From: Helochares maculicollis
Taxonomy: Eukaryota; Arthropoda; Insecta; Coleoptera; Hydrophilidae
Assembly: GCA_033557835.1 (NCBI GenBank)
Contig: JAWQRO010000500.1
Span: 1-37,627 of the forward strand
Direction: 5' to 3'
DNA length: 37,627 nt
A model generated the notes under the pieces. It searched no databases and had not been told where the DNA came from. It saw only the letters and a program-made list of their open reading frames with translations. This document shows, piece by piece, positions 1-12,551 of the stretch; position 1 is the first letter of the stretch, and every line of letters starts with the position of its first letter. A program made the position numbers and the translations under genes.

Positions 1-51
1 TAAATAAACATATATATATATCAAATAGAGATTAATTCATAAAATAAACAT

Positions 52-54
<3 letters not shown>

Positions 55-102
<48 letters not shown>
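55..102. repeat. TA dinucleotide microsatellite
   Basis: An uninterrupted run of about 24 TA units, with a shorter TA run just upstream at about 9-20. It lies in AT-rich intergenic DNA and has no visible coding role. Confidence 0.95.
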
Positions 103-104
<2 letters not shown>

Positions 105-2300
105 ATATATAATTCTAAGGTATCAAACAAAAATTTAAACGATTAACTTTTATATTGGGCATGAAATGCATACTAACGAAAGAAAAAATGTTAGTATTGC
201 AAAATTTAAGTAAAAACACAGCTACATTCTTTTATAATTGTACAAATAGCATAGATTCTTTTGATTAATTAACATTTTTTCTAATTGAATGTAAACGCTA
301 TTTTATATTAAAACAAATGATATTTATTTTGAATATTAACAACCCATATATGTCTAAAATTTAATTTAGAGTAAAAACGTGCAAAGCAACTCAAAATTAT
401 GTCTATGTTTAAAACAATCACACATGGTGAGATTTGAAAGTAAAAATGTTTACTATATATAAGAATCTCTAGAATATAGAGTTTAAGTTAACTTTGACGA
501 GGCAAATTAGCTTGCCTATGTTTGCTACATGACAACCTCCAGCATTCAATATGTAGGTCTCAGCAAATAAAAAAATCTGAAGTGTCCCCACTCAACATTC
601 CCGTATGCATATATGTGCGACATAAACATACCTGCGATTAATAATAATAAAACTACAAACACTTATGAAAAGTTTTAATATTCATAATTAATACTAACGT
701 CAATGTCTATATTCAGCACATTGATATATTCATAAGGAATATTCAATTCGTTTTTAGTACACATATATCATTGGAATATTTTTAATATTTCTGTATGTAA
801 TGTACAATACTTATTAAAAATAAATATGCTCTTAACTAGTCTGCAATATGGAATGCATGTTAATACCCTTTGCGAAGGCTTGAATTTTAAAATGTGAATT
901 CATAACTAAAAAGTAAAATTTATGATGGTAAAGTCCCACTTCCGGTTTTCAAATTTACACGGCACTATTTGTTCTTGCTATATTTTCCATGTTTAGCATT
1001 TTTGTAACATTTTTGTGAAATTTTTTATTTCAAAGCCTACTAAAATTGGAATTTTTAAAATTATAAAAATAGCACTTCCAGTGCTTCGATTATGTTAAAA
1101 ATGTATATTTGTTTATAAGTTATAAGTTTTTTGTGATAAATAGATTGTAGGGATGGGTTGAGTCTATTTATTTTCTTTTTATAGGCTTTCATTACAATTT
1201 AAATATTCCATTGATTACTTTATCAGTAGTTTCAATATAATTTTGTATAAAAAGAATAACAACTTAGCATTACTTGAGACAATATCAATTAAACTGATGT
1301 AAAGTAGCTGTTTTGGTTGTTTTTTTTTTCATCTTAGAGTTTCGGAGGACAGCCTTAATAGCTAAATAGCCATATTCAACTATGGCTAATAAAAAGCATA
1401 AAACCATGTGTCATCTATAGGTTCTGTGGTTGTAATTGAAATAATATAACATGGGTTAAGTCTTTGAGCCCACTTTTTTGTTAAATTTGTAATTGAGTAA
1501 GTGTACACACCACTCAGACTTTTAATGAGTTCCATGATGAAGCATATCGTAAGGAAGAGCCTTCCTCTACTAGCTGCACAGTTTAATGCTTTCTCTTTTT
1601 GCAAGTCTGGGACAGATCCTGTGCTGTTTAAGTGCTTGGCTAATTCACATGATATATTTTTTTCCTACATTATTTTTATATTGTATCATTCTTTTTTCTA
1701 GTCTTTGTTTTGCTTGACCTCTCGAGACCAATTGACATTGGCTGCATATAATTTCGTATATTATGTAGGATTCTTGAGTAAAGATATTTTATCTATAATG
1801 TTGGAGAACAGTTGTGCAAATGTAGGTGCATTAGCAATGGCAACAATTATCTCGTATCTTTTAAAGAGTTGCTTGCAGGCCATTGTTAAACCTGACTCCT
1901 TTTGGCAAATAAACTGAAATCGATATCTGAGAATAAACAAAGCTGTTTGAAAAATTCATTACAAACTATTATAAATGAAGTAATATTAACCTGTATATGT
2001 GAAATAATTATTTTAATGTAGCTATATTATGGATTTGGTTGTAATCAAAACTTTGGTAAAAAAAACCAAGCCAATAGAAAACAAAACAATTTATCATAAC
2101 ATTTATCATTACTTTTTCCGTTTGTATTTTGCTATAAAGTATTTTATAAATTGGCAATTATTTTTAAATAGATAGGACATTTATGACACATAAATATAAC
2201 ATGGTTTTACAATTTTACCAGTCAAGAAGTTGTGGTAAATCCTATAGAATATCTTATTACCTAATACTTATAATATGTCATGATTGGTATACCTTCTAAG
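103..2300. other. AT-rich intergenic stretch with no assignable gene
   Basis: No gene could be supported here. The only notable trace is at about 1386-1920. On the minus strand an open stretch of 72 codons (1386-1604) is preceded by another partly open stretch reading about 1710-1920. Their composition looks more protein-like than the surroundings, but I recognise no family, and a stop lies between them. It could be a decayed transposable element. The 5' exon of the ERI2-like gene that starts near 2301 should also lie in this interval, but I could not place it. Confidence 0.5.
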
Positions 2301-3069
2301 ATATTAACCAAAGTATTAGGGATCTTGGCCTTGTAGATCTGATTGAAGTGGATAAAAAGTGCACTACAAGGCATAGCATTCAACCGTTTGATTATTTACT
2401 AGTACTTGACTTCGAATCAACCTGCTGGGAAAAGTATGTCGGTCCTCCAGAAATCATTGAATTTCCAGTTGTTTTATATGATGTTAGAGCAGATAAAATT
2501 GTGGAGGAATTCCAACAGTACCTGATGCCAATGGAGAATCCAAAACTTACAAAATTTTGTGCTTCTCTAACTGGTATCACTCAAGCTCAAGTCGACAATG
2601 GAGTTCCTTTAAGTACTTGCCTGATGATTTTTAAAAACTGGATTATAGGTTTATTTAAGAAATATAACATGGCAATGCCTTGGGATATTGCAGAAGTTGG
2701 AAAGAAAAAATGTGTGTTTGTTACATGGTCTGATTGGGATTTAGGAACTTGTTTACACAACGAATGTAGAAGAAAAGGAATTTCAAAGCCTGATATGTTT
2801 ATGAAATGGATTGATTTAAGAGCTTTATATAGAGTGAGTCATCTTTCTCATTAAACTGTGTTGGAAATTTAAATAATTTCATATTTTAGGAACACTACAA
2901 CAGAAGGCCGAAAGGCTTAGCTGGAGCACTTACAGAAGTAGGTTTAGAGTTTGAGGGACAAGAACATTGTGGGCTACATGATGCAAGAAACACTGCAATG
3001 TTAGCAGCTCGAATGATCTCAGATGGGGCACTTTTGAGAATAACTACTGATATTACCTCTAAATTCTAA
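2301..3069 (+). CDS. ERI2/Snipper-like DEDDh 3'-5' exoribonuclease (5' end unresolved)
   Basis: Two exons, about 2301-2833 and 2890-3069, joined by a 56-nt intron (AGA|gtgagt ... ttttag|GAA). The protein shows the full DEDDh exonuclease core: LDFESTCW near the N-terminus (first D and E), VTWSDWDLG in the middle (second D), and HCGLHDARNTA near the end (catalytic H and last D). The segments SLTGITQAQVDNGVPL and RRPKGLAGAL are typical of the ERI1/ERI2 group. The match is closest to ERI2 (Snipper in Drosophila), a nuclease that trims 3' ends of RNA or DNA. There is no SAP domain and no C-terminal GRF zinc finger; the protein stops just after the nuclease domain, like the short forms. The reading frame stays open upstream of 2348 to a possible acceptor (ttctaag) at 2300, and the peptide there (RDLGLVDL) resembles the ERI2 N-terminus. 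The true start therefore lies in an exon further left that I could not place. Confidence 0.85.
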
Positions 3070-3277
3070 TTTTCTATGAACCCTTTAAATCTGCTGTAAA
3101 ATTATAAATCACCAACATGAATGGCAAAGCATTTTGAAACTTATTTAACAATATATTTCATTTTAAATAATTTTTGTTATATAGTTATGCTCTTATAAAA
3201 TATATTATTTTTGTACAAATCTATTTATTTTATATTATTTCATTTTTATCTCAATTCTAAAACAGTATAAGTATGCA

Positions 3278-3283
3278 AATAAA
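3278..3283 (+). terminator. Probable polyadenylation signal of the ERI2-like gene
   Basis: AATAAA about 210 nt after the stop codon, followed by a T-rich stretch. It is a plausible 3' end, but the region is AT-rich and the motif can occur by chance. Confidence 0.5.
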
Positions 3284-3299
3284 ATATTTTGATATAGTT

Positions 3300-3760
3300 T
3301 GCAGTATTGTAAAATTAAATGATATACTTAAATAACTGCTGTAAATCAAAATATTCCATTCCAAATTTTAACATCTGTAGGATATTGGATGTTAGGACTT
3401 ATTAAACTGCTTAAATGTTTTTTTGGGTCTACCCACTTTGTTCTACAAAAGTTTTCTTTATTTAAAACAGGTTTAATCTTTCAAACCAAAAGAAATTTAA
3501 AATGGTCATCCAGGAAGACTTCTAGTACTTTGATCAAACTAAAATTTATTATGAAAGTTATAACAAATCGTAATTTGGTTTAATACAAATGATTGTAAGT
3601 CTAGCTCAACAAGTTTGTTTTGTTGTCATATTCATAGATATACAGATATTGATCAAATTGTATTCAAGAATGTTCAAAATCCTAAATTGTTAATATCTCA
3701 TGAGCAATTTTTATGACAAAAATAAAAAATTATAATTTTTAAATATTGATGAATCATTCA
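3300..3760. other. Gap between convergent ERI2-like and SLU7 genes
   Basis: AT-rich sequence with no supported gene. A 64-codon plus-strand open stretch at 3389-3583 has low-complexity composition and no recognisable motif. It probably includes the 3' UTRs of the two convergent genes. Confidence 0.5.
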
Positions 3761-3761
3761 G

Positions 3762-3767
3762 TTTATT
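3762..3767 (-). terminator. Probable SLU7 polyadenylation signal
   Basis: TTTATT on the plus strand, that is AATAAA on the gene strand, about 80 nt after the SLU7 stop codon. Confidence 0.5.
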
Positions 3768-3846
3768 CTTTGCGAGTTACTTTATAATTAATATTTACAA
3801 AGTATACTTTATATTATACAGGAAATCTAAATTATTTTAAAAAGAC

Positions 3847-6664
3847 CTACATAAATTGATTCATGGGATCCTCCTCTCTTCTCCTCTTCAAATAATAAGC
3901 TTCCATTTCTTCCTCACTTGGCTTCTTAACATCAAACATGCTATTATAAGGCCTCTTCCTTTCATCCATAGCAAGTAATTTATCTGCATTTGCTTGACTT
4001 TCCTCTTCATCTTCTAAAGCTTTCTTTAGTTTGTCATCTTCTTTCTTTTGCTTTTTCTTCATTTTTTGTTTTTCCTTTTGTTTCTTTTTCTTGCTCTTCT
4101 TCTTGTTCTTTTTCTTTTTGGATTTGGTATCTTCTTCAGTCTCACTGTCTGTGCTGGAAGAAGTTGCTGATGAATCATCAGAACTTTCTTTCTCTTTTTT
4201 GACTTCCTCTTCATCTTTTTCTGAAATAACCCCTGAAGACTCTGGTAATAGACCTTTGGCCTCATTGGTGCTTTTACCTGCTTCACCGAGGCAGTATGAG
4301 TTCTTTAAAAATGAATGGCAGCATTTGTAGCCCCATTGTCCACTTTTCCAAAATGATCCCCAAACACTTGTATGGTTATTTATATAATTATCTTCTTCAT
4401 ACCTGGATCGGATAATTTCCTTCTCTTGGCCTTTTATTACTTTTCCTGATCGTGAATATTCTATATAGTCTTCAGTTTGAGCCAATAGCAATGATTTTGG
4501 AGGAGCTTGCAAATGTTCTTCGCCACCATATTTCTCCAAAACATTAGCCTGAACTTGTGATTTAAATTGGTCTTTTTTCTTTTCGTACTCTTTTTGTAAA
4601 AGTTCCAATTTGGTAGGTTCTGCTAGAAGATGGACATCTGCACCTTTTTCATAGGCCTCCCATGCAAAAAGTTGGGCTGTAGCATGCTTGCTGGTGTCTC
4701 CTGTGAAGCGGACAAAATTTTCTCCTGCGTATTGATCAGTTTTCTCTGGATTTGGATTTTCCCTCATTGATCGAGTTTTTGGATCATAGTATGCAGAGTT
4801 AGGATCTAAATTACGAAGGTATTTAGCTGTGTCTTCTCGAATCCTGAGGTTCCGCACTGTAATTCGTTGTTTACTGTCTACTTTGGTTCCTGGCATATCA
4901 ACTTCATCTACATATTTATCCTCATCTTTATCTTCTTCCTCTTCTAGGTCTTCATTGGCATTTAGTTGATCAGCTCTTAGTTGACGTTTGGCTTCCTCTA
5001 CCTATGTATTCAAATAAAAACAGAAAGAAATGTTTAATTTGGCAACTTTTTATGGGCAGCGTAAAGTTCAGTTTTAATCATACTGTTTAATACAAACCTT
5101 TTGAAATTCCTCAATAATAGCTTTGTGTTCCGAAGGATCATATCCGCTCCATCGATCTCTTTTCCCGTCATAGCTTAATGAAAAGTTCTTCTGAATGTAT
5201 TCATCTGATGCAATATGGGCATTTGAAAATTTTGCTCCCACTTTCCTAGGCCTTTCCATACATTCTTTTTTCTTGTGTGTCATCGCACCACAATTTTCAC
5301 AAGCTCCTTTTCTGTATTTTGTAACAACTTTAGCCTATATTCAAGAGAGGATTTACAATTAATTTGTGGTTTAATATTGTTGACTGTGTTATATTTGATT
5401 TCAGCAAAGAGTTTTAATTATATAAGTACAATTATGTTGGACTTGCAAGATTATTTTATGAAATAAATTTGTGGTATTAGGTTGCTGAATAAATGTTTGG
5501 TTCAATAAGAAAAGTTGCTACTAACCTACATTTTTTTGTTATGTTGGTATTTTATTCAATCATTCCATTCATTCTTTGTTTACAAGCCATATGTATCAAT
5601 ATAACACAGTATTTTTCATGATGATGAGTTGCTGAATTTAAATGTGGTCGTACAAGCTTTGAATACAAACAACGTTAAGAACGTCCAAAAAAGCAACATC
5701 AGAAATTATTGAAAAAAATACAAGATATCGTAATTGAAAATTGTCGAGTGATTGAAAGAGATTTAGTAGAAGCCCTAGGCATCTTGTTGGGAAATGAAAA
5801 CAACATAATGGGTGCTGCATTCGCTAACAATGAAACAGAAACATATTTGAATGCGACTTTCTCAGCAACATTTAGAGCAATTTTGAGATAATAAAGTGGA
5901 TTTTGTGCATCGATTCATCATTATGAATAAGATTTGGGTCTATCACTATGATCAAAACATGAGACTAAAGAATGGTGTGAACCTGGTTCTTTGGCTCTGA
6001 AACTAGTTCTTGTCTAGAAATCTGCCAAAACAGTTAAGCATAAATGTTGGATGCAAATGATATTTGTTTGTGGATTACTTGCAAACTAATTAAACAATAA
6101 ATTCTGAATAATATTGTTTTAGACTAGTTGAACAGCCTAGTAGACTGTGGCTATGGAAGTATTAGAGAAGTTTTTGATTTGCATTTATGAATAAATTAAT
6201 AACATATTTTACAATGAGTGAACTAAGATTAATAGGATAATAGCGTTTAAGAAATTAAAAGAAAAAATAACTAAAGTAAATCAGAACAAAAAACAGGAAA
6301 ATTGAAAATCAAATTATATAATAGAGTATAAAATAAATTTATTTACCCCATCGACACCTCGTTTATACCACTCATCAATACCAGAGAAAGACTTTTGTTT
6401 ATCTTCTTGTGGCCGTTGATGCTTCAACGTAGGTCCACTTTGACCATAATACCAAGGAGCTGTGGCAATGTACTGCGGGATGTGGGGGTTTATATCTTTT
6501 CCTTCTTCATCTACAGCTGCGGGAGCAGTACCTGCCTTTCTGGCTTCTTCTAACTCTTTAGCTTTCCTCCAATCTTCTCGAGATTTCTTTTTTGGTTCAT
6601 CATCTAGTTCACTCTTAGTCCTTAATATTTGCGAAACGGGCATATTGTTATTTACGTTCGCCAT
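3847..6664 (-). CDS. Slu7: Pre-mRNA-splicing factor SLU7
   Basis: Three exons on the minus strand, 6347-6664, 5098-5334 and 3847-5001, encode 569 residues; human SLU7 has 586. All joints keep frame with GT-AG introns (GGG|gtaaat ... atatag|GCT; AAG|gtttgt ... acatag|GTA). SLU7 acts in the second catalytic step of splicing, helping choose the 3' splice site in the nucleus. Conserved blocks in order are KKKSREDW, EEARKAGTAPAAVDEEGKD, NPHIPQYI and PTLKHQRP in exon 1. Exon 2 has the CCHC zinc knuckle (CENCGAMTHKKKEC). Exon 3 has an acidic stretch, then RITVRNLRIREDTAKYLRNL, NSAYYDPKTRSMRENP, QLFAWEAYEKG and WGYKCCHSF. A Ser-rich/Lys-Glu-rich segment follows, then the C-terminal ERKRPYNSMFD and EEEMEAYYLKRRREEDPM. 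The start is the first ATG of the open exon. The 1-kb first intron holds a mariner relic. Confidence 0.97.
5640..6010 (+). mobile_element. Decayed mariner-family transposase fragment inside SLU7 intron 1
   Basis: Read on the plus strand with frame changes, this stretch matches a mariner transposase. The frame from about 5690 gives a helix-turn-helix-like part (EIIEKIQDIV then RVIERDLVEALGI). A shifted frame gives LTMKQKHI then LSQQHLEQF. A further frame gives DFVHRFIIMNKIWVYHYD, equivalent to the family's block around the first catalytic aspartate (MDETWVHHYDP in active members), here with that aspartate region changed to MNKIW. Stops and frameshifts show that it is dead. No inverted terminal repeats were found. 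It lies antisense to SLU7, within an intron, and splicing should remove it. Confidence 0.75.
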
Positions 6665-8054
6665 TTTTTGATGTGCCTAAAGCTAATAAATACGAGTTTC
6701 ACAATAGGAAATGAAAACGTATTTGTTGTTGTTTAGTGGAAGTTAATAATCAATTATACACGAAAATAAAATGTTATGACCAACATAACCTCAATTTGGG
6801 TATAAGTGAATGCTGGTGAATACGAAATGTCCCTACACAGAGCGACATCTACAGACTTTTTAAAAACTTCTGTTTCTATATCTATTGCTTCTATTGATTC
6901 AATATTTGATGGTTTAATTAAAGGTAAAACCCCTAAATGAGTAAATTGGCAAACATATAAAAATCTGGACTGTCTTTACTTGTATAAATTCCCACTTTCG
7001 ATTTCGTGGAAAACTATTGATATATTTCACGGCTACAAACTACTTTTTAGAAAATATGTAAAACATCTTAGTAATTAATTCTTCTTGAAATAGCGTATAT
7101 AAGTCTTCCTAAACCTAAATTTGAATTTGTTCCGATTTAAGCAAGAATCCCGAGAAAAACATAAAAATATTGTTTCCAAAGATATAAACAAAATTCAAAT
7201 GAGCAATAAATTATCTACCTATACTACGAATTTCTTAAAAGTACACCTAAAACAGCTAATATTTTTAGGATAATATATTATTTTTGAAAACAATCATAAA
7301 TGAACTTACATGTGACAGTGAGTTTTCTCATTCCTTTAAGCCTTTTACTTTAGTAAAATATAATTATTTTTCGAAAAATTGATAAATTGGATTAAGTAAA
7401 TTAGTGTTTTAATATTTTTATATTTGGAGTTGAAAAGTGTGAAACAATGCATTTAAAATTAAGTTCTTTATCTCTTTAGTGATACACACAAATGATTTGC
7501 AATAAAATAATTATAGTTTCAATACATAAGTAAATGGTTGACTATTTTAAAACATGTCGGTACATTTTCAATTATATACCAATACAGTTTTTAAATGTCA
7601 TTCGATTTATTTTTTAAAATCTATTTCAATTTTCAATTCTTTGGCTACTACGTAAAACTACTGTTTCAACTTTTAAAATTACTTTGAAACTCAAAATATT
7701 CTACTTTTTAGAAGTGATTTGTCTTTATTTTTTGCGGTTTCGGAGTTTTTCACAGCATTATTCCATATAAATAACCAATTACAATAAAAAAATAACATAA
7801 TTTTCTACACGTCACATTAATTCTAAATAGTTTATGCATTGTGTTGTATATTGCATAATTCTAATGCGGACTATAAAGCAGGATACAATTTATTTCGTTT
7901 GAATTAGAGCTTCCCATTTTATTATTCAATTAAGTACTTAATGGGCTAAAATGTGTTCAATAATCTCTATGTTGATAACGTAATCTTTAGTATGTAAAAG
8001 TTCTATAAGTGGCAAATTCTATTTTATTTGCGGTTTGTAAAATAATTTCGTAAA
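6665..8054. promoter_or_regulatory. Divergent promoter region between SLU7 and the GNAT gene
   Basis: About 1.4 kb of AT-rich sequence between two start codons that point away from each other. It must hold the 5' UTRs and promoters of SLU7 (minus) and the acetyltransferase (plus), but I see no convincing TATA box or other motif in a decisive place. No additional open reading frame is supported. Confidence 0.5.
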
Positions 8055-9107
8055 ATGGCAACTCAATGGACAAGGCCAGATAATGTTCCATATCCCCAAA
8101 TTTGGAGTGAGTTTGAAGGGAAAGCTACTCTAGATGGAGACAGAAGAAAATATTGGATAACAGATCTAACTGAAGAATTTCATGAACAAGTTTATCATCT
8201 CATGCTAACAGGCTTTGTTATAGATGAGCCTGTAAGCAGATGTTTGGGTAATTAAACTGTTGATGATGTTTGACTAAAATCATATTCATCTATTATTATT
8301 ATAGCTTTGAACCGTTATAACACATATATTTTGCAAAATTTTATATTGTTATCAATTTATAGAGATGCATGAAAATAAAGAATCGATGGAAGCTCTAGAA
8401 GAAATGCATCGCCAACTGGTTCCCCAAAATGTTGGCCTAATTTGTCTTACCAAAGACGCAAAAGGGAGAGATGTTATCGCTGGCTTGAACGTAACCATTT
8501 GTATTACAAAAGACGATCCAAAATATATAGTAAGCCAATGGTAGAAAATTTACTTCTGCCAAATCAAAACAACATCTTTTAGATTTAGACTATGGTAGAC
8601 AATTCATTTCTATCTTTTAGGCAAGGGGTGAACCATGGAAAAGGATGTATAGCATGGTCGAATTCATTACCTCTTATAGAGATTTCTTTCAGTATTCAGG
8701 AATTGATAAGTTTATGTCCGCTATGGGGTTGTATGTAGTACCTGAATTTAGAGGAGAAGGAGTGGGGCTAGAATTGTTAAAAGCAAGGTAATCTTTGAAA
8801 TAGGTTGGCTTGTATTTAACTGTTTTCAATGAGCAACTTATTCGATAACATTGATTTATCTTACTAATTTTAGAGGTTTTTAAATTTATTATATTTCAGG
8901 GAACCTTTATGTAAAGCTGTAGGTATTCCAGCCACTGGTACTCTTTTCACCGCTACAGCATGTCAAATCCTAGCTGCGAGAGCTGGTTTTGAAGTGCTCA
9001 CTGAATTTTCATACGAAGAATTAGCTAAACTGAAGCCAGAATGGAATTTTCCTAAAATTCATGAACGAAACAAAAGCTGCAAATTTATGATAAAAATATA
9101 TAAATGA
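8055..9107 (+). CDS. GNAT-family N-acetyltransferase, insect-type
   Basis: Four exons, 8055-8247, 8363-8529, 8621-8787 and 8900-9107, encode 244 residues, all joined in frame by short GT-AG introns (91-115 nt). The ATG sits in good context (TAAAATGG). The acetyl-CoA binding motif A is clear: LYVVPEFRGEGVGLELLKAR, with the R-x-x-G-x-G turn as RGEGVG, near residues 155-175. It is preceded by a beta-strand region (VGLICLTKD and VIAGLNVTICITKDD). The C-terminal part (GIPATGTLFTATACQILAARAGFEVLTE) fits the motif B region of this superfamily. The N-terminus (TRPDNVPYPQIWSEF) resembles a set of uncharacterised insect acetyltransferases related in a broad sense to arylalkylamine N-acetyltransferases. 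The fold makes acetyl transfer from acetyl-CoA to an amine likely. The substrate cannot be read from the sequence. No signal peptide is seen, so it is probably cytosolic. Confidence 0.9.
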
Positions 9108-9229
9108 TACGTAAACAATATAGATCGACAAAAATGTAATATAAGAAATTAGATTGATTGATTTTTTACGAACCGGCGATGCGTAACTATTAGTGTAGCT
9201 TTGGAATATGACAAATGTTAAAATTTAAA

Positions 9230-11790
9230 CTAATAAAGAGCTATTCGTTTGTATGACTTATTTAGCATGTTAGTACACCAAAATCTAGTTTTGAAACAGC
9301 TTAAATCGTTTGGAAGTATTTCTTGGTTAATTGCTAGTAGTTTCAAAAGTGCTTTCTGTGATGTTTTTTCAACTACTGAACAATGGGTAAAAAATGCTGA
9401 TATGTTTGAAATTTTATGTTGAGAAATCATTTTTCTCGATCTAATCTTATTGGTATTCTTATCTCTCCATTGTTTAAAGTATAATTTAGATGATAACAAA
9501 TGAATAAACATTTTATACATACGTTAAACAGTTTGCTCTAACTGTGTCAAAAACCGTGCTAATATTTTTTGGCTTTAGCTCACTACTTAAGTTCTTGATA
9601 TGAACGTTTGATTATTGAATGAGAAGAGTAGTTAAATAGATAGATATTGTTGTTCCAAATTCTAGTTTTCTTGTGTTTTTGTGAGCACATAGTCGTAATC
9701 TACTTGTATCATCACTTTCTTCAGAAGTTTGGAAGTTAATATTATTGGGGAAAGACCACAGTTTGTGGTTTATATATGAGATAACTCTAAATAAAATCGT
9801 ATTCGAACATTTTTGTTTTGCATAGATAACATTATGATTATATATTAGCCGCTAGATAACAAAAACACTTTGAATATCGAACTCTTTATTAAAATGTTTC
9901 AAATGTATTGATAGTCCAGAAAGAATTGCCATTACAATGAAAAGGCACTTTATGTAAATATAAATATGAAACAAACAAATATGAAGCTAATTAAAATTTG
10001 TAGAGGCTTTAGGGAAGAATTAACGTTCTTCACGTGTATAACATATGTTGGGCCACATGATTTTCTTAAGTTTGACAAACTGTTTATGTATTTGGCGTAT
10101 CCAAGTAACGACAGTTTTGAATATATAGTTCAGTAATTGTCTTGATTGATAATGCTTTTTTCTGCTTCAGAAGTTCTGAATGTCTGCTACAATACCTTTC
10201 TTACCATTGCTCCTAATACCATCCTTGGTAAAATTTGATCCTTGCCAAACGCAAAAGCTATCGTTCTACTTTTATGGAATATTGAACTTCTCTTCTAAAG
10301 TTTTAAGTTCTATTCCAATTGCCAAGCCAATATTAATTGTTTTGATGTCAGCAATTATTGGGTTATACAGCTAAATTCTAAATTTATACTTCTATCGGTA
10401 GTGACTATTAAACTCCAACTAAATCACATTGTCGAAAATATAAGGCGCAATTATAGAACAAAATTAATACTAGGTTGTCGAATACTTCTATGAACTATGA
10501 CAAGTATGTCATAAAGCATTTCTCTTTACATACGCATCCGTTTGTTGTACACAGATAGCGAAATTGTAATATGCAAAGGAAAAAAGCGAAAAATCCAAAA
10601 AAGGTAAAGGTTATTACAACAAAGAAACAAAAATAGTTTCATATTTAAGAACACCAAATTTTAGTATGGTTAAATTCTGAATATTTTGATATTCTGAATA
10701 CTATACTGTAATAGTTGATTTAGCAAAAAAATATTGAAAACGAACGATAGTTTTTCATTGTCAAATTTGTAAGACATACAAATTTCATAAAATTGTACTG
10801 TTAGGAAACATTCAAGCTGATCTAAAAGAAACTATGCAAGACTTACTGTTAAGCGTGGAATTTTATAGTTCACGATACAAATGTATTTAAATAAACGGCA
10901 TGCTAAGAGATATGTTACGCCAACTCTATGCTTATAACAAAATTTAACATGTATTATATGGTAGGCCTTTTTTCAACATTAATAAGATGTGATTTTCTCC
11001 AGAAAGGTGTTATAGAAGAGGACAAGTTAATTCTATATTGCAATCGATATCGGCCAGCAATAGATTCTTCTGAAGTTTCGTAGGAGTTGTAGATTTGATT
11101 CCAGATAGACTAAAACACATTTTCATCATTTAGCTAAACAGATGTTAATATGTTTTAATATCTAAGGTATCATTATACACATAATCAATAGATTTGTTTC
11201 AGCAGCGAATCTATCAACGCATTACTCTATAATTTTCATATGGTACACTCATTTTTGATTACTATCTATCAATAATTAAACTATATATTAACAATTGATT
11301 ATATGTTCAAGAGTTCATAATAAGTTATTTGTTTATAATCCCACCGTACTGACAGTATCACATTTTTGGATGTCGAAAATTTTATTCTAAGCTAAGTTGT
11401 ATATTGTAATGACCATTGCTTTTTGTTTGTGTTTATTACAGTATAGAATTCGTTTTCATATCCAGTAACAATTTGTTGGAGAGAAAATCATTCTGGCGAA
11501 GGTAAGCGTGTTGCATATTGAAGTTTGTTTTGAACCGGAAGTTGATGTGCCACCCCTTTGTTTTATCTTATCTCATGACATCCAGTTTTAAGCATTTATG
11601 TATTGTGGGTCGTAAAGTACGAAGCATTGAGGATCCGTTGTTATGGTTTCTATCAGACTTGCATCCATCCGAGTCCAAAAATCGTTTTTGAACATTTGTT
11701 TTAACCAAATATGTTCCCTCATCTATGGCATCTGGATCAACTGAATCAATAGATGTGTTGTAATAGTGAAATTTTAATGCTTTTCAAAAT
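9230..11790 (-). pseudogene. Unidentified decayed coding region, minus strand
   Basis: Several pieces on the minus strand read as protein-like but are broken by stops and frame changes: 11570-11785 (contains DEGTYLVKTNVQKRFLDSDG and SMLRTLRPTIHKCLKLDVMR), 10960-11100 (YETSEESIAGRYRLQYRINL), about 10700-10850 (LDQLECFLTVQFYEICMSYK), 10290-10370, 9610-9740 (NFQTSEESDDTSRLRLCAHK) and 9230-9520 (96 codons, with FKQWRDKNTNKI and SRKMISQHKI). The order and strand are consistent over 2.5 kb, as expected for one decayed element or gene. I do not recognise the family, and the link between pieces is inference. Some could instead be exons of a real gene, since a good acceptor (gttttag) precedes the 10960-11100 piece. 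Confidence 0.35.
9232..9237 (+). terminator. Probable polyadenylation signal of the GNAT gene
   Basis: AATAAA 125 nt after the stop codon of the acetyltransferase, at a normal distance for an insect 3' UTR. Confidence 0.6.
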
Positions 11791-11791
11791 G

Positions 11792-12551
11792 AATATTTAA
11801 AGTTTTTATTTAGGGTATAAAATTACAATCTAACGATCAACAATTTTATTATGCTAGTCGTATGGTTGGTGCGTGTATTAGGTTTAAGCTTCACTGCTTA
11901 TGCTATATTTTGTAGTACTTTTCACATTTTTATGGCAACATTATATACAAAATTATAGTAATCACTCATTGCTAGCACTTGCTACTTAAGATATCTTTTG
12001 GTTAAATCTCTTTTTGCATATTTCATCAACAATCTTAATTAAAACAACGTACATTGATTACTATTTATTTTTTAAAGACTTTCACTAAATACTTCAGATA
12101 TATTCGTTTCCACTAAATCACGAAATTTGTCACAAAATTCCTTAACAATACATAGTTTAGAAAATAAAGTATATACGTTAAATATATATATGTAGATCAG
12201 TATATAAAAAAATAATGTAAAATGTGTAACTGCCAGGTGTATATCAGAAAAAGAATCCTATTTGGTTATAAGTGCAAAAAGCATTTATGCAATGAATGCT
12301 AAATAGATTTAAAAATTTAAACCAGGCGCTACCGCCAAGTTTAAATCGGACAGTTGACCAGACTGCCTCTCATTAAAAGTCATTCAACCCACTACACTAC
12401 TTATGTTTTGATCACTTGATTTCCCTGAAAGATCACTTGCAAATTTTTGAAAAATGCATACGAATATGCCACCAAAGGGTTGTTGTAGTGCGCGCAAATG
12501 ATTTGTCCGGTTTACAGATGATCAGGATGGTTAAAGAAATGAGCACAACAT
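11792..12551. other. Intergenic stretch downstream of the aminopeptidase gene
   Basis: AT-rich DNA which should include the aminopeptidase 3' UTR (gene on the minus strand). A 68-codon plus-strand open stretch at 12416-12622 overlaps the aminopeptidase end and has no recognisable features, so I do not call it. No repeat or RNA gene was recognised. Confidence 0.4.

Noticed and set aside
4031..4330. Plus-strand open stretches over the SLU7 Ser/Lys/Glu-rich region
   Set aside because: They are the reverse reading of A/G-rich codons (long Phe/Ser/Leu runs) and lie fully inside the clear SLU7 exon 3.
11441..11511. Exon-like plus-strand segment with good acceptor (tttattacag) and donor (gaag|gtaagc)
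   Set aside because: It is short (about 68 nt), has no partner exon I could identify, and overlaps the region of minus-strand decayed coding traces. Sequence alone does not support it.
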